The position numbers and the translations under genes are program-made. Positions 10,328 to 20,387 of a stretch of 64,000 nucleotides of DNA are shown piece after piece (position 1 is the first letter of the stretch; each line of letters opens with the position of its first letter). This stretch comes from an uncultured Lentibacter sp. (GTDB taxonomy: Bacteria > Pseudomonadota > Alphaproteobacteria > Rhodobacterales > Rhodobacteraceae): contig NZ_CAKZKL010000004.1 in NCBI RefSeq assembly GCF_937123735.1, forward strand, positions 62,001 to 126,000. The letters run 5' to 3'. The notes below the pieces were generated by a model that ran no database searches, was not told the DNA's origin, and saw only the letters and a list, made by a program, of their open reading frames with translations.

Positions 10328-11659
10328 TTAGCAGAAAATATCATTCCAAAGCGCAAACACCATGACACTCAACACAAGCGCCATCCCAAAGCTCATCAGC
10401 AAGGTCATGACCCGCTCTGAAGGTTTGCGCCGCGCCACCGCCTCATAGCCGTAAAACATCAGATGCCCCCCATCCAGCATGGGAATGGGCAAGAGGTTCA
10501 AAAAGCCCACCGCGGTTGACAGCAGCCCCAAAAACCCGATGAAATCCACCAGCCCGGCCTCGGCCTGGTCCTTGGAGGCCCGGGCAATTCCGATGGCACC
10601 GGACATATTGCAAGAGCTGATCTTGCCAGCCGCCAAATGATAAAGCCCCGAAATCGAGCGCTCAACAACAGAGTATGTCTGGCTCACGCCAAGGCCAAAT
10701 GCCTCAAAAAGGCCGGGCCGCACCGTCTGCGCCTCAAAGAAAGGCCCGCTCGAAATCCCGATCAGAAAGCGTTTCTCAAAGCCGTTGTCCGCTGTGGGCA
10801 CATCGCGCAGCTCGGGCTGGATGACAAATTCCAGCGTCTCGCCAACCCGCCAGACCACCAGCCGCACCGGCGCGCCCTGTGCGGCCTTCACCACCCCGAT
10901 CAACTCACCAAAGGTCTCAAGCGCCACCCCATCGGCGCTCAGGATCACATCGCCCGCCAAAAGGCCCGCCGCCTCGCCTGCCGAGCGCGGCTGCACAAAT
11001 CCGATCCGCGCTGGCGCGTAGTGCGGCCCTTGCACGGTGAGCCTGTCGCCGCCCCGGATGACGTCATAATCTAGCAAAAGCTGGTCAGGCAGCGCGTCAA
11101 AATAGGCACGCGTCGGGGCTTCAGGATAGGGCTGGCCCGCAATGGCCACAATCTGATCACCCGCCTTGAGCGTGATTCCCTCATGTGGCAAAGGGTGCAG
11201 CTTGGCAATCTTCGGTGGGGTGCTCATCACCCCGACAGCCAACACCAGACCGGCAAATACCACGATCGAGAAGATAAAGTTGAACACAGGCCCCGCCACA
11301 ACCGTGGCTGCCCGCGCCCAGAGCGGTGCCCCGTGCATGGTATGGCGCAGGGCATCGGCCGGCATGGCGGCCATAGCGGCCGTATCAGCGCCGCTGGCCG
11401 CATTGGCATCGCCCAGAAACTTCACATAGCCGCCAAACGGAATGGCCGCGATCTGCCATCGGGTGCCATGCCGGTCTTCTCGCGACAACAACACCGGCCC
11501 AAAGCCGATCGAAAACACCTCGGCCTTGATCCCCGACCAACGGCCAACGATGTAGTGGCCATATTCATGCACCCCCACAATGATCGAAAGCGCCACCACA
11601 AAAGAAAGGAGCGTGAGCAGCACGTTGCCGAATTCTGGCAAAAGGGTCATAAAATCCAC
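10328..11659 (-). CDS. rseP: Site-2 protease RseP (RIP metalloprotease)
   Basis: The 443-residue inner-membrane protease has the HEYGHY zinc motif (HExxH) near residue 31, a central PDZ region, and a C-terminal NLLPIPMLDGGH segment with the LDG motif giving the third zinc ligand. It cleaves transmembrane segments of anti-sigma factors and remnant signal peptides. The start is GTG at 11659, with an in-frame ATG three codons later. It is placed between dxr and bamA as usual. Confidence 0.95.
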   Translation of the reverse strand: MDFMTLLPEFGNVLLTLLSFVVALSIIVGVHEYGHYIVGRWSGIKAEVFSIGFGPVLLSREDRHGTRWQIAAIPFGGYVKFLGDANAASGADTAAMAAMPADALRHTMHGAPLWARAATVVAGPVFNFIFSIVVFAGLVLAVGVMSTPPKIAKLHPLPHEGITLKAGDQIVAIAGQPYPEAPTRAYFDALPDQLLLDYDVIRGGDRLTVQGPHYAPARIGFVQPRSAGEAAGLLAGDVILSADGVALETFGELIGVVKAAQGAPVRLVVWRVGETLEFVIQPELRDVPTADNGFEKRFLIGISSGPFFEAQTVRPGLFEAFGLGVSQTYSVVERSISGLYHLAAGKISSCNMSGAIGIARASKDQAEAGLVDFIGFLGLLSTAVGFLNLLPIPMLDGGHLMFYGYEAVARRKPSERVMTLLMSFGMALVLSVMVFALWNDIFC

Positions 11660-11683
11660 GAGTTCAACCTGTCTTGTCTTGTG

Positions 11684-12868
11684 TTATCGGTGTGACGCGA
11701 GCTTGCGCACGGCCTCCCGGCTCTGTGTCTGTCCTAAGTGGGCAGCGGCGGCAATGTTATCAAGGTTCATTGGGGCGTTGATAAGGCTGTTGTCGGGCAA
11801 GAGCCTGTCAAGCACCTGCGCCACAACCTGCGCCATGTGCGTAAACCCGATCTCCCCGGCGATAAACGCGTCCAGAGCCGCATCCTTGGCAGCGTTGAAC
11901 ACCGCGCCGCTCAGCCCACCGCGCGCCATCACCTGATAGGCCAGCGCCAGGGCGGGATAGCGGGCCGGATCCGGCGGGGCAAAATCCAACCGGCCAATCT
12001 GAGCCAGATCAAGCCGCGCCACCGGCAGGGGCGCGCGCTGCGGATGATGCAGCGCATAGCCGATGGCATGGCGCATGTCAGGCGCGCCCAGATGCGCCAT
12101 CAAGGCACCATCTTGAAACCCAACCAGCGCATGAACCAGAGATTGCGGGTGCACCAGCACCTCAATCTTTTCAGGATCAATTCCAAAGTATTCATGTGTT
12201 TCAATAACTTCCATGGCCTTGTTGAACATGGAAGCGCTGTCAATCGTGATCCTTTGGCCCATATCCCAATTGGGGTGGCTGCTGGCTTCGCCCACGCTGG
12301 CCTGCGCGAGTTTGTCCAGGGGCCAGTCGCGAAACGCGCCGCCAGAGGCGGTGATCACAAGGCGCTCCACCGCCGCCATATCCTCGCCCACAAGGGCTTG
12401 GAAAATCGCCGAGTGCTCGCTGTCCACGGGCAGAACCGTGCCGCCATGGCGCTTGGCCGTATCCAACAGCAGCGCCCCGCCACTGACCAGTGATTCCTTG
12501 TTGGCCAGGGCGAGCGTCGCGCCCTGCTTGAGAGCCTCCAGCCCGGGGGCAAGCCCGGCTGCGCCAACAATCGCACTCATGACCCAATCCGCGGGGCGCG
12601 CAGCTGCCTCCAGAAGGGCCGCCGGCCCGGCCGCAGCCTGCACGCCGCTGCCCTCCAGCGCGGCCCGCAAGGCCTCAAGGCGGCTTTCATCGGCAATCAC
12701 GGCCACATCGGCCTGAAAGCGGCGTGCATCTGCGGCAAGCTGCGCCACATTGGCCCCGCCCGTGAGCGCCACCACATCATAGCCCTCCGGCGCACGCCCG
12801 ATCAGGTCCAGCGTCGACTGGCCAATGGAGCCTGTCGCCCCGAAAACAGAGACCCGCCGCACGCTCAC
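11684..12868 (-). CDS. dxr: 1-deoxy-D-xylulose 5-phosphate reductoisomerase
   Basis: The 394-residue enzyme makes 2-C-methyl-D-erythritol 4-phosphate in the non-mevalonate isoprenoid pathway. The N-terminal VFGATGSIGQSTLDLI NADPH site, the LANKESLVSGG block, PVDSEHSAIFQ and the ITASGGAFR loop are all present. It begins with GTG overlapping the cdsA stop (GTGA). Its product pathway supplies UppS, encoded two genes upstream. Confidence 0.97.
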   Translation of the reverse strand: MSVRRVSVFGATGSIGQSTLDLIGRAPEGYDVVALTGGANVAQLAADARRFQADVAVIADESRLEALRAALEGSGVQAAAGPAALLEAAARPADWVMSAIVGAAGLAPGLEALKQGATLALANKESLVSGGALLLDTAKRHGGTVLPVDSEHSAIFQALVGEDMAAVERLVITASGGAFRDWPLDKLAQASVGEASSHPNWDMGQRITIDSASMFNKAMEVIETHEYFGIDPEKIEVLVHPQSLVHALVGFQDGALMAHLGAPDMRHAIGYALHHPQRAPLPVARLDLAQIGRLDFAPPDPARYPALALAYQVMARGGLSGAVFNAAKDAALDAFIAGEIGFTHMAQVVAQVLDRLLPDNSLINAPMNLDNIAAAAHLGQTQSREAVRKLASHR

Positions 12869-13674
12869 GCCAGCAACACGGCCACAAACAACACCGGGAA
12901 AAACAGCAGCGCTGCGCCAATCATACCATCAAACCGGTCAAGCACCCCGCCATGTCCGGGAATAAGGCTGGAGCTGTCCTTGAGGCCCGCCTTGCGCTTG
13001 AGGGCGCTCTCTGCAATGTCGCCCATCTGGGCAGCAAAGGCCAAAACAACCGAAAACAGCGGCAGCGCAATCGGCCAGGCGCCCGCCGCGCTCCCTGCGG
13101 CCAAAACGCCGCTCATAAGCCAGCCCACAGCGCCCGCCCCGAGCCAGCCAGCAACGGTGCCCGACCATGTTTTCTTGGGGCTGACAGAGGGCCAGAACTT
13201 TGGTCCCCCCAAAAGCCTGCCAGCGAAATAACCCATGACATCGGAGGCGATGACAAGCGCCACAAGCCACAGCAAGGCCCATATCCCGTAGATATCGCGC
13301 AGGGTATACAGCACCAGCGCCGCCACAAGGCAGCAAAACGCATAAAAAGCCAAAGCCAGCCGCAGCTGCACCGCAAGCGCAAACACCGCCGCCGCAACCG
13401 CCCCCAGCACCCCAAACCCGAGCGGGGCACCCAGCCAGACGGCCCCGGCCACAGCCAGCGCGCCCGAGAGCGGCAGCGCCACATCTCTGAGCGGCCCGCG
13501 CGCCGCGCCGCCCAGCCGTGCCGCTTCCCAAACCATGGCCGCAGCCACCAACGCCAAGAGCGCCAGAAACCATAGCCCGCCCAGCCAGATGTCCACACCG
13601 GCCACAACAACCATGACACCGGCCGAAAGCAGCCGCAGCCGCAAGTCAGCCCATTTGCCCGCCTGCACACTCAT
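12865..13674 (-). CDS. cdsA: Phosphatidate cytidylyltransferase
   Basis: The 269-residue polytopic membrane protein forms CDP-diacylglycerol from phosphatidate and CTP. Several hydrophobic helices precede the C-terminal CDP-alcohol signature (SALKRKAGLKDSSSLIPGHGGVLDRFD). The ATG overlaps the uppS stop. Ala/Gly/Val content is very high, as in other high-GC members. Confidence 0.95.
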   Translation of the reverse strand: MSVQAGKWADLRLRLLSAGVMVVVAGVDIWLGGLWFLALLALVAAAMVWEAARLGGAARGPLRDVALPLSGALAVAGAVWLGAPLGFGVLGAVAAAVFALAVQLRLALAFYAFCCLVAALVLYTLRDIYGIWALLWLVALVIASDVMGYFAGRLLGGPKFWPSVSPKKTWSGTVAGWLGAGAVGWLMSGVLAAGSAAGAWPIALPLFSVVLAFAAQMGDIAESALKRKAGLKDSSSLIPGHGGVLDRFDGMIGAALLFFPVLFVAVLLA

Positions 13675-14405
13675 GCCAGAACCCCGCCAAAGCGCCGCTC
13701 GCGGCGGCCATAATTGTGCACAAGCCCGGCAAAAATCTCCGAAGAAAAATCAGGCCAGAGCGTGTCGATAAACTCATATTCCGCATAGGCCGATTGCCAG
13801 AGCAAAAAGTTCGAAATCCGCGCTTCGCCACTGGTGCGCACCACAAGGTCAGGATCGGGTAAAACGCAAGTATCCAAATACTTTGGCAGCGTTTCTTCAT
13901 CTACATCCTCGGGCTTCAAACGCCCCGCAGCCACATCCTGGGCCAGCCGCTTGGTGGCGCGGCTCACTTCGTCACGCCCACCATAATTGAGCGCAATCGT
14001 CAGATGCACGCGCTCGTTGTCGCTGGTCAAAAGCTCCAACTCATCCATCAGCGCCACCAGCTTGTCATCCAGCCGCACCCTGTCGCCAATGAAGCGCACC
14101 CGCACGCCCTCGTCCTTGAGCGCGCGCGCCTCTTTGGCAATATATCGGCGAAACAGCCCCATCAGCCCTGCCACTTCCACTTGCGTGCGTTTCCAGTTCT
14201 CCGTCGAAAAAGCAAAAATCGTCAGATACTTCACGCCCAAATCCGGGCAGGCTTCAACAATCTCGCGCACCCTCTTGGCACCGGCATGGTGCCCAAAAAG
14301 CCGTGGCCGCCCGCGCGATTGCGCCCAGCGGCCATTGCCATCCATGATAATCGCAACATGGCGCGGGCCCGCGCCTGCGGTTTGCTCACTCGTCACATCC
14401 GTCAC
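13671..14405 (-). CDS. uppS: Undecaprenyl diphosphate synthase
   Basis: The 244-residue cis-prenyltransferase condenses IPP onto farnesyl-PP to make the C55 carrier for peptidoglycan and LPS. The IIMDGNGRWA motif carries the catalytic Asp, and the C-terminal VRTSGEARISNFLLWQSAYAEYEF region is diagnostic. A GTG start at 14405 is used; the first residues before the conserved core are variable, so the exact start is slightly uncertain. Confidence 0.95.
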   Translation of the reverse strand: MTDVTSEQTAGAGPRHVAIIMDGNGRWAQSRGRPRLFGHHAGAKRVREIVEACPDLGVKYLTIFAFSTENWKRTQVEVAGLMGLFRRYIAKEARALKDEGVRVRFIGDRVRLDDKLVALMDELELLTSDNERVHLTIALNYGGRDEVSRATKRLAQDVAAGRLKPEDVDEETLPKYLDTCVLPDPDLVVRTSGEARISNFLLWQSAYAEYEFIDTLWPDFSSEIFAGLVHNYGRRERRFGGVLA

Positions 14406-14435
14406 ACTTGGCCTCTCTCGCCAGGATCACCGGGT

Positions 14436-14999
14436 TCACACCTGCATAATCTCGGCCTGCTTGTTTTCAAGGGCCGCATCCAGCGCCTTGATGTGCTTGT
14501 CCGTAATGGTTTGCACTTCGTCTTCCCAGAATTTCTGGTCATCTTCGGAAAGCCCGTCTGCCTTGGCTTTCTTGACCTGGTCCATCCCGTCGCGCCGGAT
14601 GTTGCGCACCGCCACACGGGCGTGCTCGGCATATTGGGCCGCCACACGGCTCAGTTCGCGGCGGCGCTCCTCGTTGAGCTCCGGAATCGGCAACATCACG
14701 ATCGTGCCATTGGTCTGCGGATTGATTCCCAGACCGGAGTTCATGATCGCCTTCTCCACGGCTTGCACCATAGATTTGTCCCAGACATTGATGGTCACCA
14801 TCCGAGGCTCCGGAACATTCACCGTTCCCAACTGGTTGATGGGCGTTTGCTGGCCATAGGCTTCCACGACAATCGGCTCCAGCATACTGGCGGAGGCCCG
14901 CCCGGTGCGCAGACTGGCAAATTCGTTGCGCAAGCTCGCCATGGCGCCGTCCATGCGCCGTTCAAGCGCGTCTGTATCCAGCATAAAATCGTCTGACAT
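14436..14999 (-). CDS. frr: Ribosome recycling factor
   Basis: The 187-residue protein separates ribosomal subunits with EF-G after termination. The LRTGRAS segment near residue 30 and the C-terminal [20 protein letters not shown] stretch are characteristic. I used the ATG at 14999, which has an AGGAAGAG ribosome site; the open frame runs 44 codons further upstream with no family similarity. It lies 30 bp from uppS and 164 bp from pyrH. Confidence 0.96.
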   Translation of the reverse strand: MSDDFMLDTDALERRMDGAMASLRNEFASLRTGRASASMLEPIVVEAYGQQTPINQLGTVNVPEPRMVTINVWDKSMVQAVEKAIMNSGLGINPQTNGTIVMLPIPELNEERRRELSRVAAQYAEHARVAVRNIRRDGMDQVKKAKADGLSEDDQKFWEDEVQTITDKHIKALDAALENKQAEIMQV

Positions 15000-15163
15000 C
15001 TGTTCTCTTCCTGTGGTCTTGCGGTGTTCGTCTTGCGCTCTGGCGCAGAGCGCGCCTCTTGAAAAACGTTTTACGCAACCTGCGGCGCAAATACCAGATA
15101 TCTTTGCCAAAGCCCGCCATAAGCGCGCCACATGCGCAGCTCAGGCCGGCGGCGCGCCAGGGC

Positions 15164-15895
15164 TTATCCACCCACCTTGGTGTAGGTGCCTTCGCCCGCC
15201 AGAATGCCGCGGAACCCGCCGGGCTCATCAAGGCTAAAGACAATGATTGGCAGGTTGTTGTCACGCGCCAGCGCAATGGCGCTGGCGTCCATCACCCCGA
15301 GGCGCTTTTGCAGCACATCGTCATAGCTCACGCTGTCATAGCGCACCGCATCGTCAAATTTCTCCGGGTCCTTGTCATAGACACCATCCACTTTCGTACC
15401 CTTGAAAATCGCCTCACAGGCCATCTCGTTGGCGCGCAGGGTCGCGGCGGTGTCGGTGGTGAAGTAAGGGTTGCCCGTGCCGGCCGCAAAAATGCAGACC
15501 CGCTTTTTCTCAAGGTGGCGCACAGCGCGGCGGCGGATGTAAGGCTCGGCCACCTCGTTCATGGTGATCGCGCTGATCACGCGGGTAAACACGCCAAGGT
15601 CTTCCAGAGCGCTCTGCATCGCCAGCGCGTTCATCACCGTGGCCAGCATCCCCATGTAATCCGCCGTGGTGCGCTCCATCCCCTGCGCGCTGCCTTGCAG
15701 CCCGCGAAAGATATTGCCGCCGCCGATGACCATGCAGATCTCGACACCCATCTCCTGAACCGACTTCACTTCCTGGGCAATCCGCTGGACAGTGGGCGGG
15801 TGCAACCCGTAGCCCTGATCTCCCATCAAGGCTTCGCCCGATATCTTGAGCATCACGCGTTTGAAGGTTGTGTTCGGCGCGGCTGGCTCTGACAT
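15164..15895 (-). CDS. pyrH: Uridylate kinase
   Basis: The 243-residue amino-acid-kinase-family UMP kinase contains KISGEALMG near the N-terminus and [10 protein letters not shown] near residue 57. It phosphorylates UMP to UDP. It is the first gene of the long - strand envelope operon, and the 130 bp between it and the divergent miaA must hold promoters for both directions. The pyrH-frr pairing is conserved across bacteria. Confidence 0.97.
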   Translation of the reverse strand: MSEPAAPNTTFKRVMLKISGEALMGDQGYGLHPPTVQRIAQEVKSVQEMGVEICMVIGGGNIFRGLQGSAQGMERTTADYMGMLATVMNALAMQSALEDLGVFTRVISAITMNEVAEPYIRRRAVRHLEKKRVCIFAAGTGNPYFTTDTAATLRANEMACEAIFKGTKVDGVYDKDPEKFDDAVRYDSVSYDDVLQKRLGVMDASAIALARDNNLPIIVFSLDEPGGFRGILAGEGTYTKVGG

Positions 15896-16025
15896 CTTAG
15901 GTCTCCTGATGGGGTTGGGCTTTTGCCTAAATGTAACAAATTCCTGAAAGGCGCAACGCCCGAAACCGCCCCTTCGGCCAAAAAGCGCGCTTTGCCTTGC
16001 GGCAAGGCTGCGCTAAAGGCGGGGC

Positions 16026-16904
16026 ATGTATGACATCACCCGCCTCTCCCCTGAACGGCCCGTGCTCATCGCGGGGCCAACGGCCTCCGGCAAGTCCGCG
16101 CTGGCGCTTGCGATCGCCGAGGCGCAGGGCGGCACGGTGGTGAATGCCGACGCCCTTCAGGTCTATTCCGACTGGCGCGTGCTCACCGCGCGCCCCAGCC
16201 CTGAGGATGAAGCCCGCGCGCCCCACGCGCTTTATGGCCATGTGGCGGGCACGCACCCTTACTCGGTCGGCGAATGGCTTTCGCAGGTGCGCGCGCTGGC
16301 CAGTGGTGGCAGCCGCCTCATCATCGTTGGCGGCACGGGGCTTTACTTTTCTGCGCTCACAGAGGGTTTGGCGGCGATTCCCCCAACCCCGCCCGAGGTG
16401 CGCGCCACAGCCGATGCGCTGCGCCTTGCGCCCGGGGGGCTGGCGGAGATGATCGCGGCACTCGATGCCGAGACGGCGGCGAAGATTGATCTGCAAAACC
16501 CGATGCGCGTGCAGCGGGCCTTTGAGGTTTTGCGCGCCACGGGCCGTGGCCTTGCGCTCTGGCAGGCTGAAACGCCGCCGCCCGACCTGCCCCTCAGCCG
16601 CGCGCAACCGCTTGTGATTGATGCCGAAAAAGACTGGCTCAACGCCCGCATCAGCCAGCGGTTTGATCTCATGCTGAAGGAGGGTGCGCTGGCAGAGGCG
16701 GCGGCCAACCTTCCCGATTGGGCGCCCGGCAAGCCCTCCTCCAAAGCCATCGGCGCCCCCGAGCTCATCGCCCATCTGGCGGGCGAAATCACGCTCAAAG
16801 AGGCGCGCAGCCGCGCCATCATCGCCAGCCGCCAATACGCCAAACGCCAGCGCACATGGTTTCGCGCCCGAATGCAAAACTGGCAGCCCATCCGCCCCGC
16901 CTAG
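16026..16904 (+). CDS. miaA: tRNA dimethylallyltransferase
   Basis: The 292-residue enzyme adds the dimethylallyl group to A37 of UNN-reading tRNAs. The N-terminal P-loop [13 protein letters not shown] is followed by [13 protein letters not shown] and later [15 protein letters not shown], the standard MiaA order. Transcribed divergently from pyrH. Its substrate DMAPP comes from the pathway served by dxr a few kilobases away. Confidence 0.96.
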   Translation: MYDITRLSPERPVLIAGPTASGKSALALAIAEAQGGTVVNADALQVYSDWRVLTARPSPEDEARAPHALYGHVAGTHPYSVGEWLSQVRALASGGSRLIIVGGTGLYFSALTEGLAAIPPTPPEVRATADALRLAPGGLAEMIAALDAETAAKIDLQNPMRVQRAFEVLRATGRGLALWQAETPPPDLPLSRAQPLVIDAEKDWLNARISQRFDLMLKEGALAEAAANLPDWAPGKPSSKAIGAPELIAHLAGEITLKEARSRAIIASRQYAKRQRTWFRARMQNWQPIRPA

Positions 16905-17267
16905 CAGTTGCCGCCTGGGGAGGGATGTCGCTTTTTGCCCATGAAAGCGTCGCAAAATAACAAAAATAAACCGAACAGGCCATTGACGCGGGGGGGCAAA
17001 ATATGTCCAAATCGCCAAGCCGAAGGGACAAGACCGCAGCAAAGCGGCACGGCCTCGGCCCAAAAGGGAGAAAACAATGCCGCATCTGTCATGCGCGGCT
17101 GTCGCGGGTCTGATCAGCCTGCGCCAGAGCCATCAAGGCCGCAACGCCACAAGGCCACAGAAGGCCCGCCTCTCCCCATTTTTGACCGCTCCGCAGATGC
17201 CCCCCCGCGCGCATCACCCAAAACAGGCGCAATCGCCTGACAATCGCCTGATGAACAGGGGAACCTA
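16905..17267 (+). other. Leader region of the ABC operon with a 63-codon ORF of doubtful coding value
   Basis: This 363-bp gap precedes the first permease gene. It holds a TTGACG box near 16984 and a strong ribosome site plus ATG (GGGAGAAAACA then ATG at 17077) opening a 63-codon frame ending at 17268. The encoded peptide looks like no known protein. Peptide-type ABC operons usually begin with a binding-protein gene at this place, so this could be a remnant of one; that is inference only. Confidence 0.35.
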
Positions 17268-18353
17268 ATGGGACTATTCATCCTCCGACGGCTCGGCGTC
17301 ATGCTTCTGACAGCGCTTTGCCTGACCTTCGTGGTCTTTTTTCTGACCAATCTTTACCCCAACCTTGAGAAACTGGCCAAAACCCAGGGCAACATGCGCA
17401 TGTCCGACGCGCAGGTCTCAAGCTGGCTCGACAGCCGCGGCTACACCCAGCCGCTGCCGCGCAAATATGCCGAGTGGCTCGGCGTTGCGCCCGGTTTCAC
17501 CAGCACAACAGCCAGCGGCGAGCAAATCGGCCGCTGCCTGCGCCCGGGCGTTGATCCAGACAAGGCCCCGCGCTTCTGCGGCATCTTGCAAGGAGATTGG
17601 GGCTATTCCACCGTCTTCAAAGAACCGGTCACCGAAATCATCAGCGTCCGCCTGAGCCTCACCGCCAAACTCATGTTCTGGGTCATGGTGCTCATGGTGC
17701 CCTCGGCTCTGCTGGTGGGGGTGCTCGCCGGAATGCGCGAAGGCTCGCGCACCGACCGCTCGCTCTCCACCGCCTCCATCGCAACCACCGCCACGCCAGA
17801 ATATGTCTCCGGGGTGATCTTCATCGCCCTTCTGGCCAGCTCGCGCTTTGGCCTCTCGCCCATTCTGGCCGATGCCGGGCTGATCGAGGGCAAAACGCTC
17901 TTCAAGGGCACAGCCACCTCGGCCATGGAAAGTGCCAACTTCGAAAACTTTTTTCTGCCGGTGCTCACCATCGCGCTCTACGGCATGGGCTATATCGCCC
18001 GCATGACCCGCGCCTCCATGGCCGAAGTCATGACAGCGCAATACATCCGCACCGCCCGGCTCAAGGGCGTGGCCTTCCGCAACATCGTCATGCAACACGC
18101 GCTCCGAAACGCGCTGATCGCCCCCTTCACAGTGATCATGCTCCAGCTTCCGTGGCTGCTCAACGGCGTGGTCATCGTCGAGACGCTCTTTAACTACAAG
18201 GGCTTCGGCTGGACGCTGGTGGCGGCCGCCGGCAACAATGATATCGAGCTGTTGCTCGGGGTTTCGGTTGTCTCTGTCTTCGTGGTCCTTGTCACCCAGC
18301 TTCTGAGTGACATCGGCTATGTGTTCCTCAACCCGCGCATCCGCATTTCGTAA
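17268..18353 (+). CDS. Peptide-type ABC transporter permease (DppB-like)
   Basis: The 361-residue membrane protein starts MGLFILRRLGVMLLTALCL, the usual DppB/OppB N-terminal helix. After a long non-membrane stretch (about 35-120, including two Cys at the RCLRPG and RFCGIL segments) come five more helices and the EAA-type loop near 250-285 (MAEVMTAQYIRTARLKG). It forms half of the membrane channel for peptide or related solute import. It is followed after 12 bp by the second permease. The substrate cannot be read from sequence. Confidence 0.88.
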   Translation: MGLFILRRLGVMLLTALCLTFVVFFLTNLYPNLEKLAKTQGNMRMSDAQVSSWLDSRGYTQPLPRKYAEWLGVAPGFTSTTASGEQIGRCLRPGVDPDKAPRFCGILQGDWGYSTVFKEPVTEIISVRLSLTAKLMFWVMVLMVPSALLVGVLAGMREGSRTDRSLSTASIATTATPEYVSGVIFIALLASSRFGLSPILADAGLIEGKTLFKGTATSAMESANFENFFLPVLTIALYGMGYIARMTRASMAEVMTAQYIRTARLKGVAFRNIVMQHALRNALIAPFTVIMLQLPWLLNGVVIVETLFNYKGFGWTLVAAAGNNDIELLLGVSVVSVFVVLVTQLLSDIGYVFLNPRIRIS

Positions 18354-18365
18354 GGGAGAAAGATA

Positions 18366-20210
18366 ATGGAACCTCTTACATGGTTTGGCGCCTACGCAGG
18401 CTTCTTTGGAAGCTTCCTTGCGGTCTTTGCCACCCTCGCGGTGCTTGCGGGCCTGTGCTCGATGTTGCTTGCGCTCACCGACAGCTCTCCCAGAGGCAGC
18501 TTCTCGCTCTTTAACGGCATCGCCGTTGTCACCCTTCTGCTTGTCGGAATCGGCTATATCTACAACGCCCTCTCGCCCAGCTTGAGCGGCGGAATGGAGC
18601 TGGCGGCTTTGGGCAAAATTCTTCTTGGCCTGCTGGCGCTTGGCGTCTTTGCCGCAATGCTTGGCGTCTTTATGAAGACCTTCTTTGACAACCCTGCCGA
18701 GACCATGGGCAGCCTCTTTGCGCTGATGCTCAAACTGATCGGGCTGACCGCCGTTGCCTGGCTGGGTTACACGCTGCTCTTTGCCGGCGCGGGCTTTCGC
18801 GACACGCTGGCCTCCATGGACCCAGCGGCCCTGCCCACGGGCGAGGAGCTGGCCCAACAAAAGCGCATCGCCACCATGCAGGGGCGCGGCATTCTGGCCT
18901 CGATCTTCATGCGCTTCCTGCCGGTCTGGATCGCGCTTGGGCTGCTTTTTGCCCTCTCCATGGCCTACAAACGCAAGCTCGGGCTTTATGGCAAGCTCTT
19001 TGACAACGCGATTGGGATCTTCGGGTTCTTTCTGGTCATGTTCTGGGTGTTTACCGCGCTGTTCAACGGTCTGTTTGACATGATCGCAACCCACGGCCCG
19101 CTGGACCAGCTTTCAGGCATGAAAAACAAGGTCCCGGGCACGCCGCTGCGCGACATCTCGGAGGGCGCCTACCCGTTCTATCTTCTGGGCGGCGACAATC
19201 TGGCGCGCGATGTCTTCAGCCGCATGGTCACAGGCTCGGTGATCGTGGTGATGATCGCGCCGCTGGCCACGCTCTTTGCCTTCATGGTCGGCATCACGCT
19301 CGGCTTGCCGGCGGGCTACTTCTCGGGGCCGGCGCTGCGCAAAGGCTCCCTGGGGATGATCGCCACAGGCGTTGTCTTTGGGCTGGCAACACTCGCCGCT
19401 CTGGTCTGGGGCGGGCTGGCAAACTTCCTGATGCTGGCCGTAATTTTGGGGATGCTCTTTGTGCTCATGTTCCGTGCTTCGCTTGATACGGTGCTGAGCT
19501 TTCTGGCCAATCTCATTCTCGCCTTCCCGGTGATCTTGCTGTTTTATCTGTTGGTCACCCCGGAGATCGTGGAAACAGGCCTGCCGCAATATATGGCGAT
19601 TGTGCTCTTCATCTTCCCCATCGTCTTTGCCGGTGTGCTGATCAGCTCGCGCTTTCAAACAGACCCCGGCAAAAACCGCTTCTGGCTGATGGTGGTGCTG
19701 ATTCCGATGGCGGTGCTTTATGCGGTGACCATCAACGCCCCTGACAGCCAGATCAACCTTCTCGGCCCGCTCGATTTCTTCAATCCGGCCCCGGGCGTTC
19801 TGGTGGTGTTTGTCTCGGTGGTCTTTGTGAACTCGCCCACGGTCTTTCGGATCGTGCGGGGCCTCGCGCTCGATATTCACAGCCGCGACTATGTTGCCGC
19901 GGCGCAGACGCGCGGCGAAGGCCCGTGGTATATCATGCTCTGGGAGATCCTGCCCAACGCGCGCGGGCCGCTCATCGTCGATTTTTGCCTGCGCATCGGC
20001 TACACCACGATCCTGCTGGGCACGCTTGGCTTCTTCGGCCTTGGGCTGCCGCCCGAGAGCCCGGACTGGGGCAGCACAATCAACGAGGGCCGCAAGCTTT
20101 TGTCGATCTATGCCCACCCGGCTTTGCCACCGGCCTTTGCCTTGCTGACGCTCGTTCTGGGCCTCAACCTCTTGGCCGACGGTTTGCGCGAAGAAAGCCT
20201 GAAAGACTAA
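18366..20210 (+). CDS. Enlarged peptide-type ABC transporter permease (DppC-like)
   Basis: At 614 residues this is about twice the usual DppC length. The first about 240 residues hold roughly six hydrophobic helices not found in standard DppC. The recognisable permease core begins near the ARDVFSRMVTGS segment (residue ~279) and ends with the EAA loop (DYVAAAQTRGEG) and GLPPESPDWGSTINEGR. Even the core carries extra hydrophobic stretches (about 330-370 and 420-470). It is in frame throughout, so this is an enlarged family variant, not a frameshift fusion. Partner of the preceding permease. Confidence 0.82.
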   Translation: MEPLTWFGAYAGFFGSFLAVFATLAVLAGLCSMLLALTDSSPRGSFSLFNGIAVVTLLLVGIGYIYNALSPSLSGGMELAALGKILLGLLALGVFAAMLGVFMKTFFDNPAETMGSLFALMLKLIGLTAVAWLGYTLLFAGAGFRDTLASMDPAALPTGEELAQQKRIATMQGRGILASIFMRFLPVWIALGLLFALSMAYKRKLGLYGKLFDNAIGIFGFFLVMFWVFTALFNGLFDMIATHGPLDQLSGMKNKVPGTPLRDISEGAYPFYLLGGDNLARDVFSRMVTGSVIVVMIAPLATLFAFMVGITLGLPAGYFSGPALRKGSLGMIATGVVFGLATLAALVWGGLANFLMLAVILGMLFVLMFRASLDTVLSFLANLILAFPVILLFYLLVTPEIVETGLPQYMAIVLFIFPIVFAGVLISSRFQTDPGKNRFWLMVVLIPMAVLYAVTINAPDSQINLLGPLDFFNPAPGVLVVFVSVVFVNSPTVFRIVRGLALDIHSRDYVAAAQTRGEGPWYIMLWEILPNARGPLIVDFCLRIGYTTILLGTLGFFGLGLPPESPDWGSTINEGRKLLSIYAHPALPPAFALLTLVLGLNLLADGLREESLKD

Positions 20211-20217
20211 CTGAGGC

Positions 20218-20239
20218 GCGCGGCTCTGTCGGGCCGCGC
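20218..20239 (+). other. Hairpin between permease and ATPase genes
   Basis: A perfect 7-bp stem GCGCGGC/GCCGCGC with an 8-base loop starts 7 bases after the permease stop. No U-run follows, so it is more likely a processing or stabilising hairpin, or a partial attenuator, than a full terminator. Confidence 0.4.
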
Positions 20240-20317
20240 CGCCGCTGGTATGACCAAAAGATTAAGGACGCAACGGAATGGTTAACGAAAACACACCCCC
20301 AAAAGCCGCATCAGGCG

Positions 20318-20360
20318 GTGCACGCTTTGTGCACGGGGTGTGCACGCTTTTCACCCCCCC
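20318..20360 (+). repeat. Triple-GTGCAC intergenic element, copy A
   Basis: Three GTGCAC palindromes start at 20318, 20329 and 20340, exactly 11 bp apart, followed after two bases by TTTT and a CAC-C-run (20348-20360). A GTTAA lies at 20384. The same architecture with the same spacings occurs at 56392-56435. It sits in the 177-bp gap before the ATPase gene. Confidence 0.7.
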
Positions 20361-20387
20361 GTTTTGCGCCGCTCAGGGAGAAAGTTA

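Noticed and set aside
17418..19094. 558-codon open frame on the - strand opposite both permease genes
   Set aside because: Its composition (Gly, Arg, Glu, His, Asp repeats) is a reverse-strand image of membrane-protein codons; the + strand permeases have recognisable motifs.
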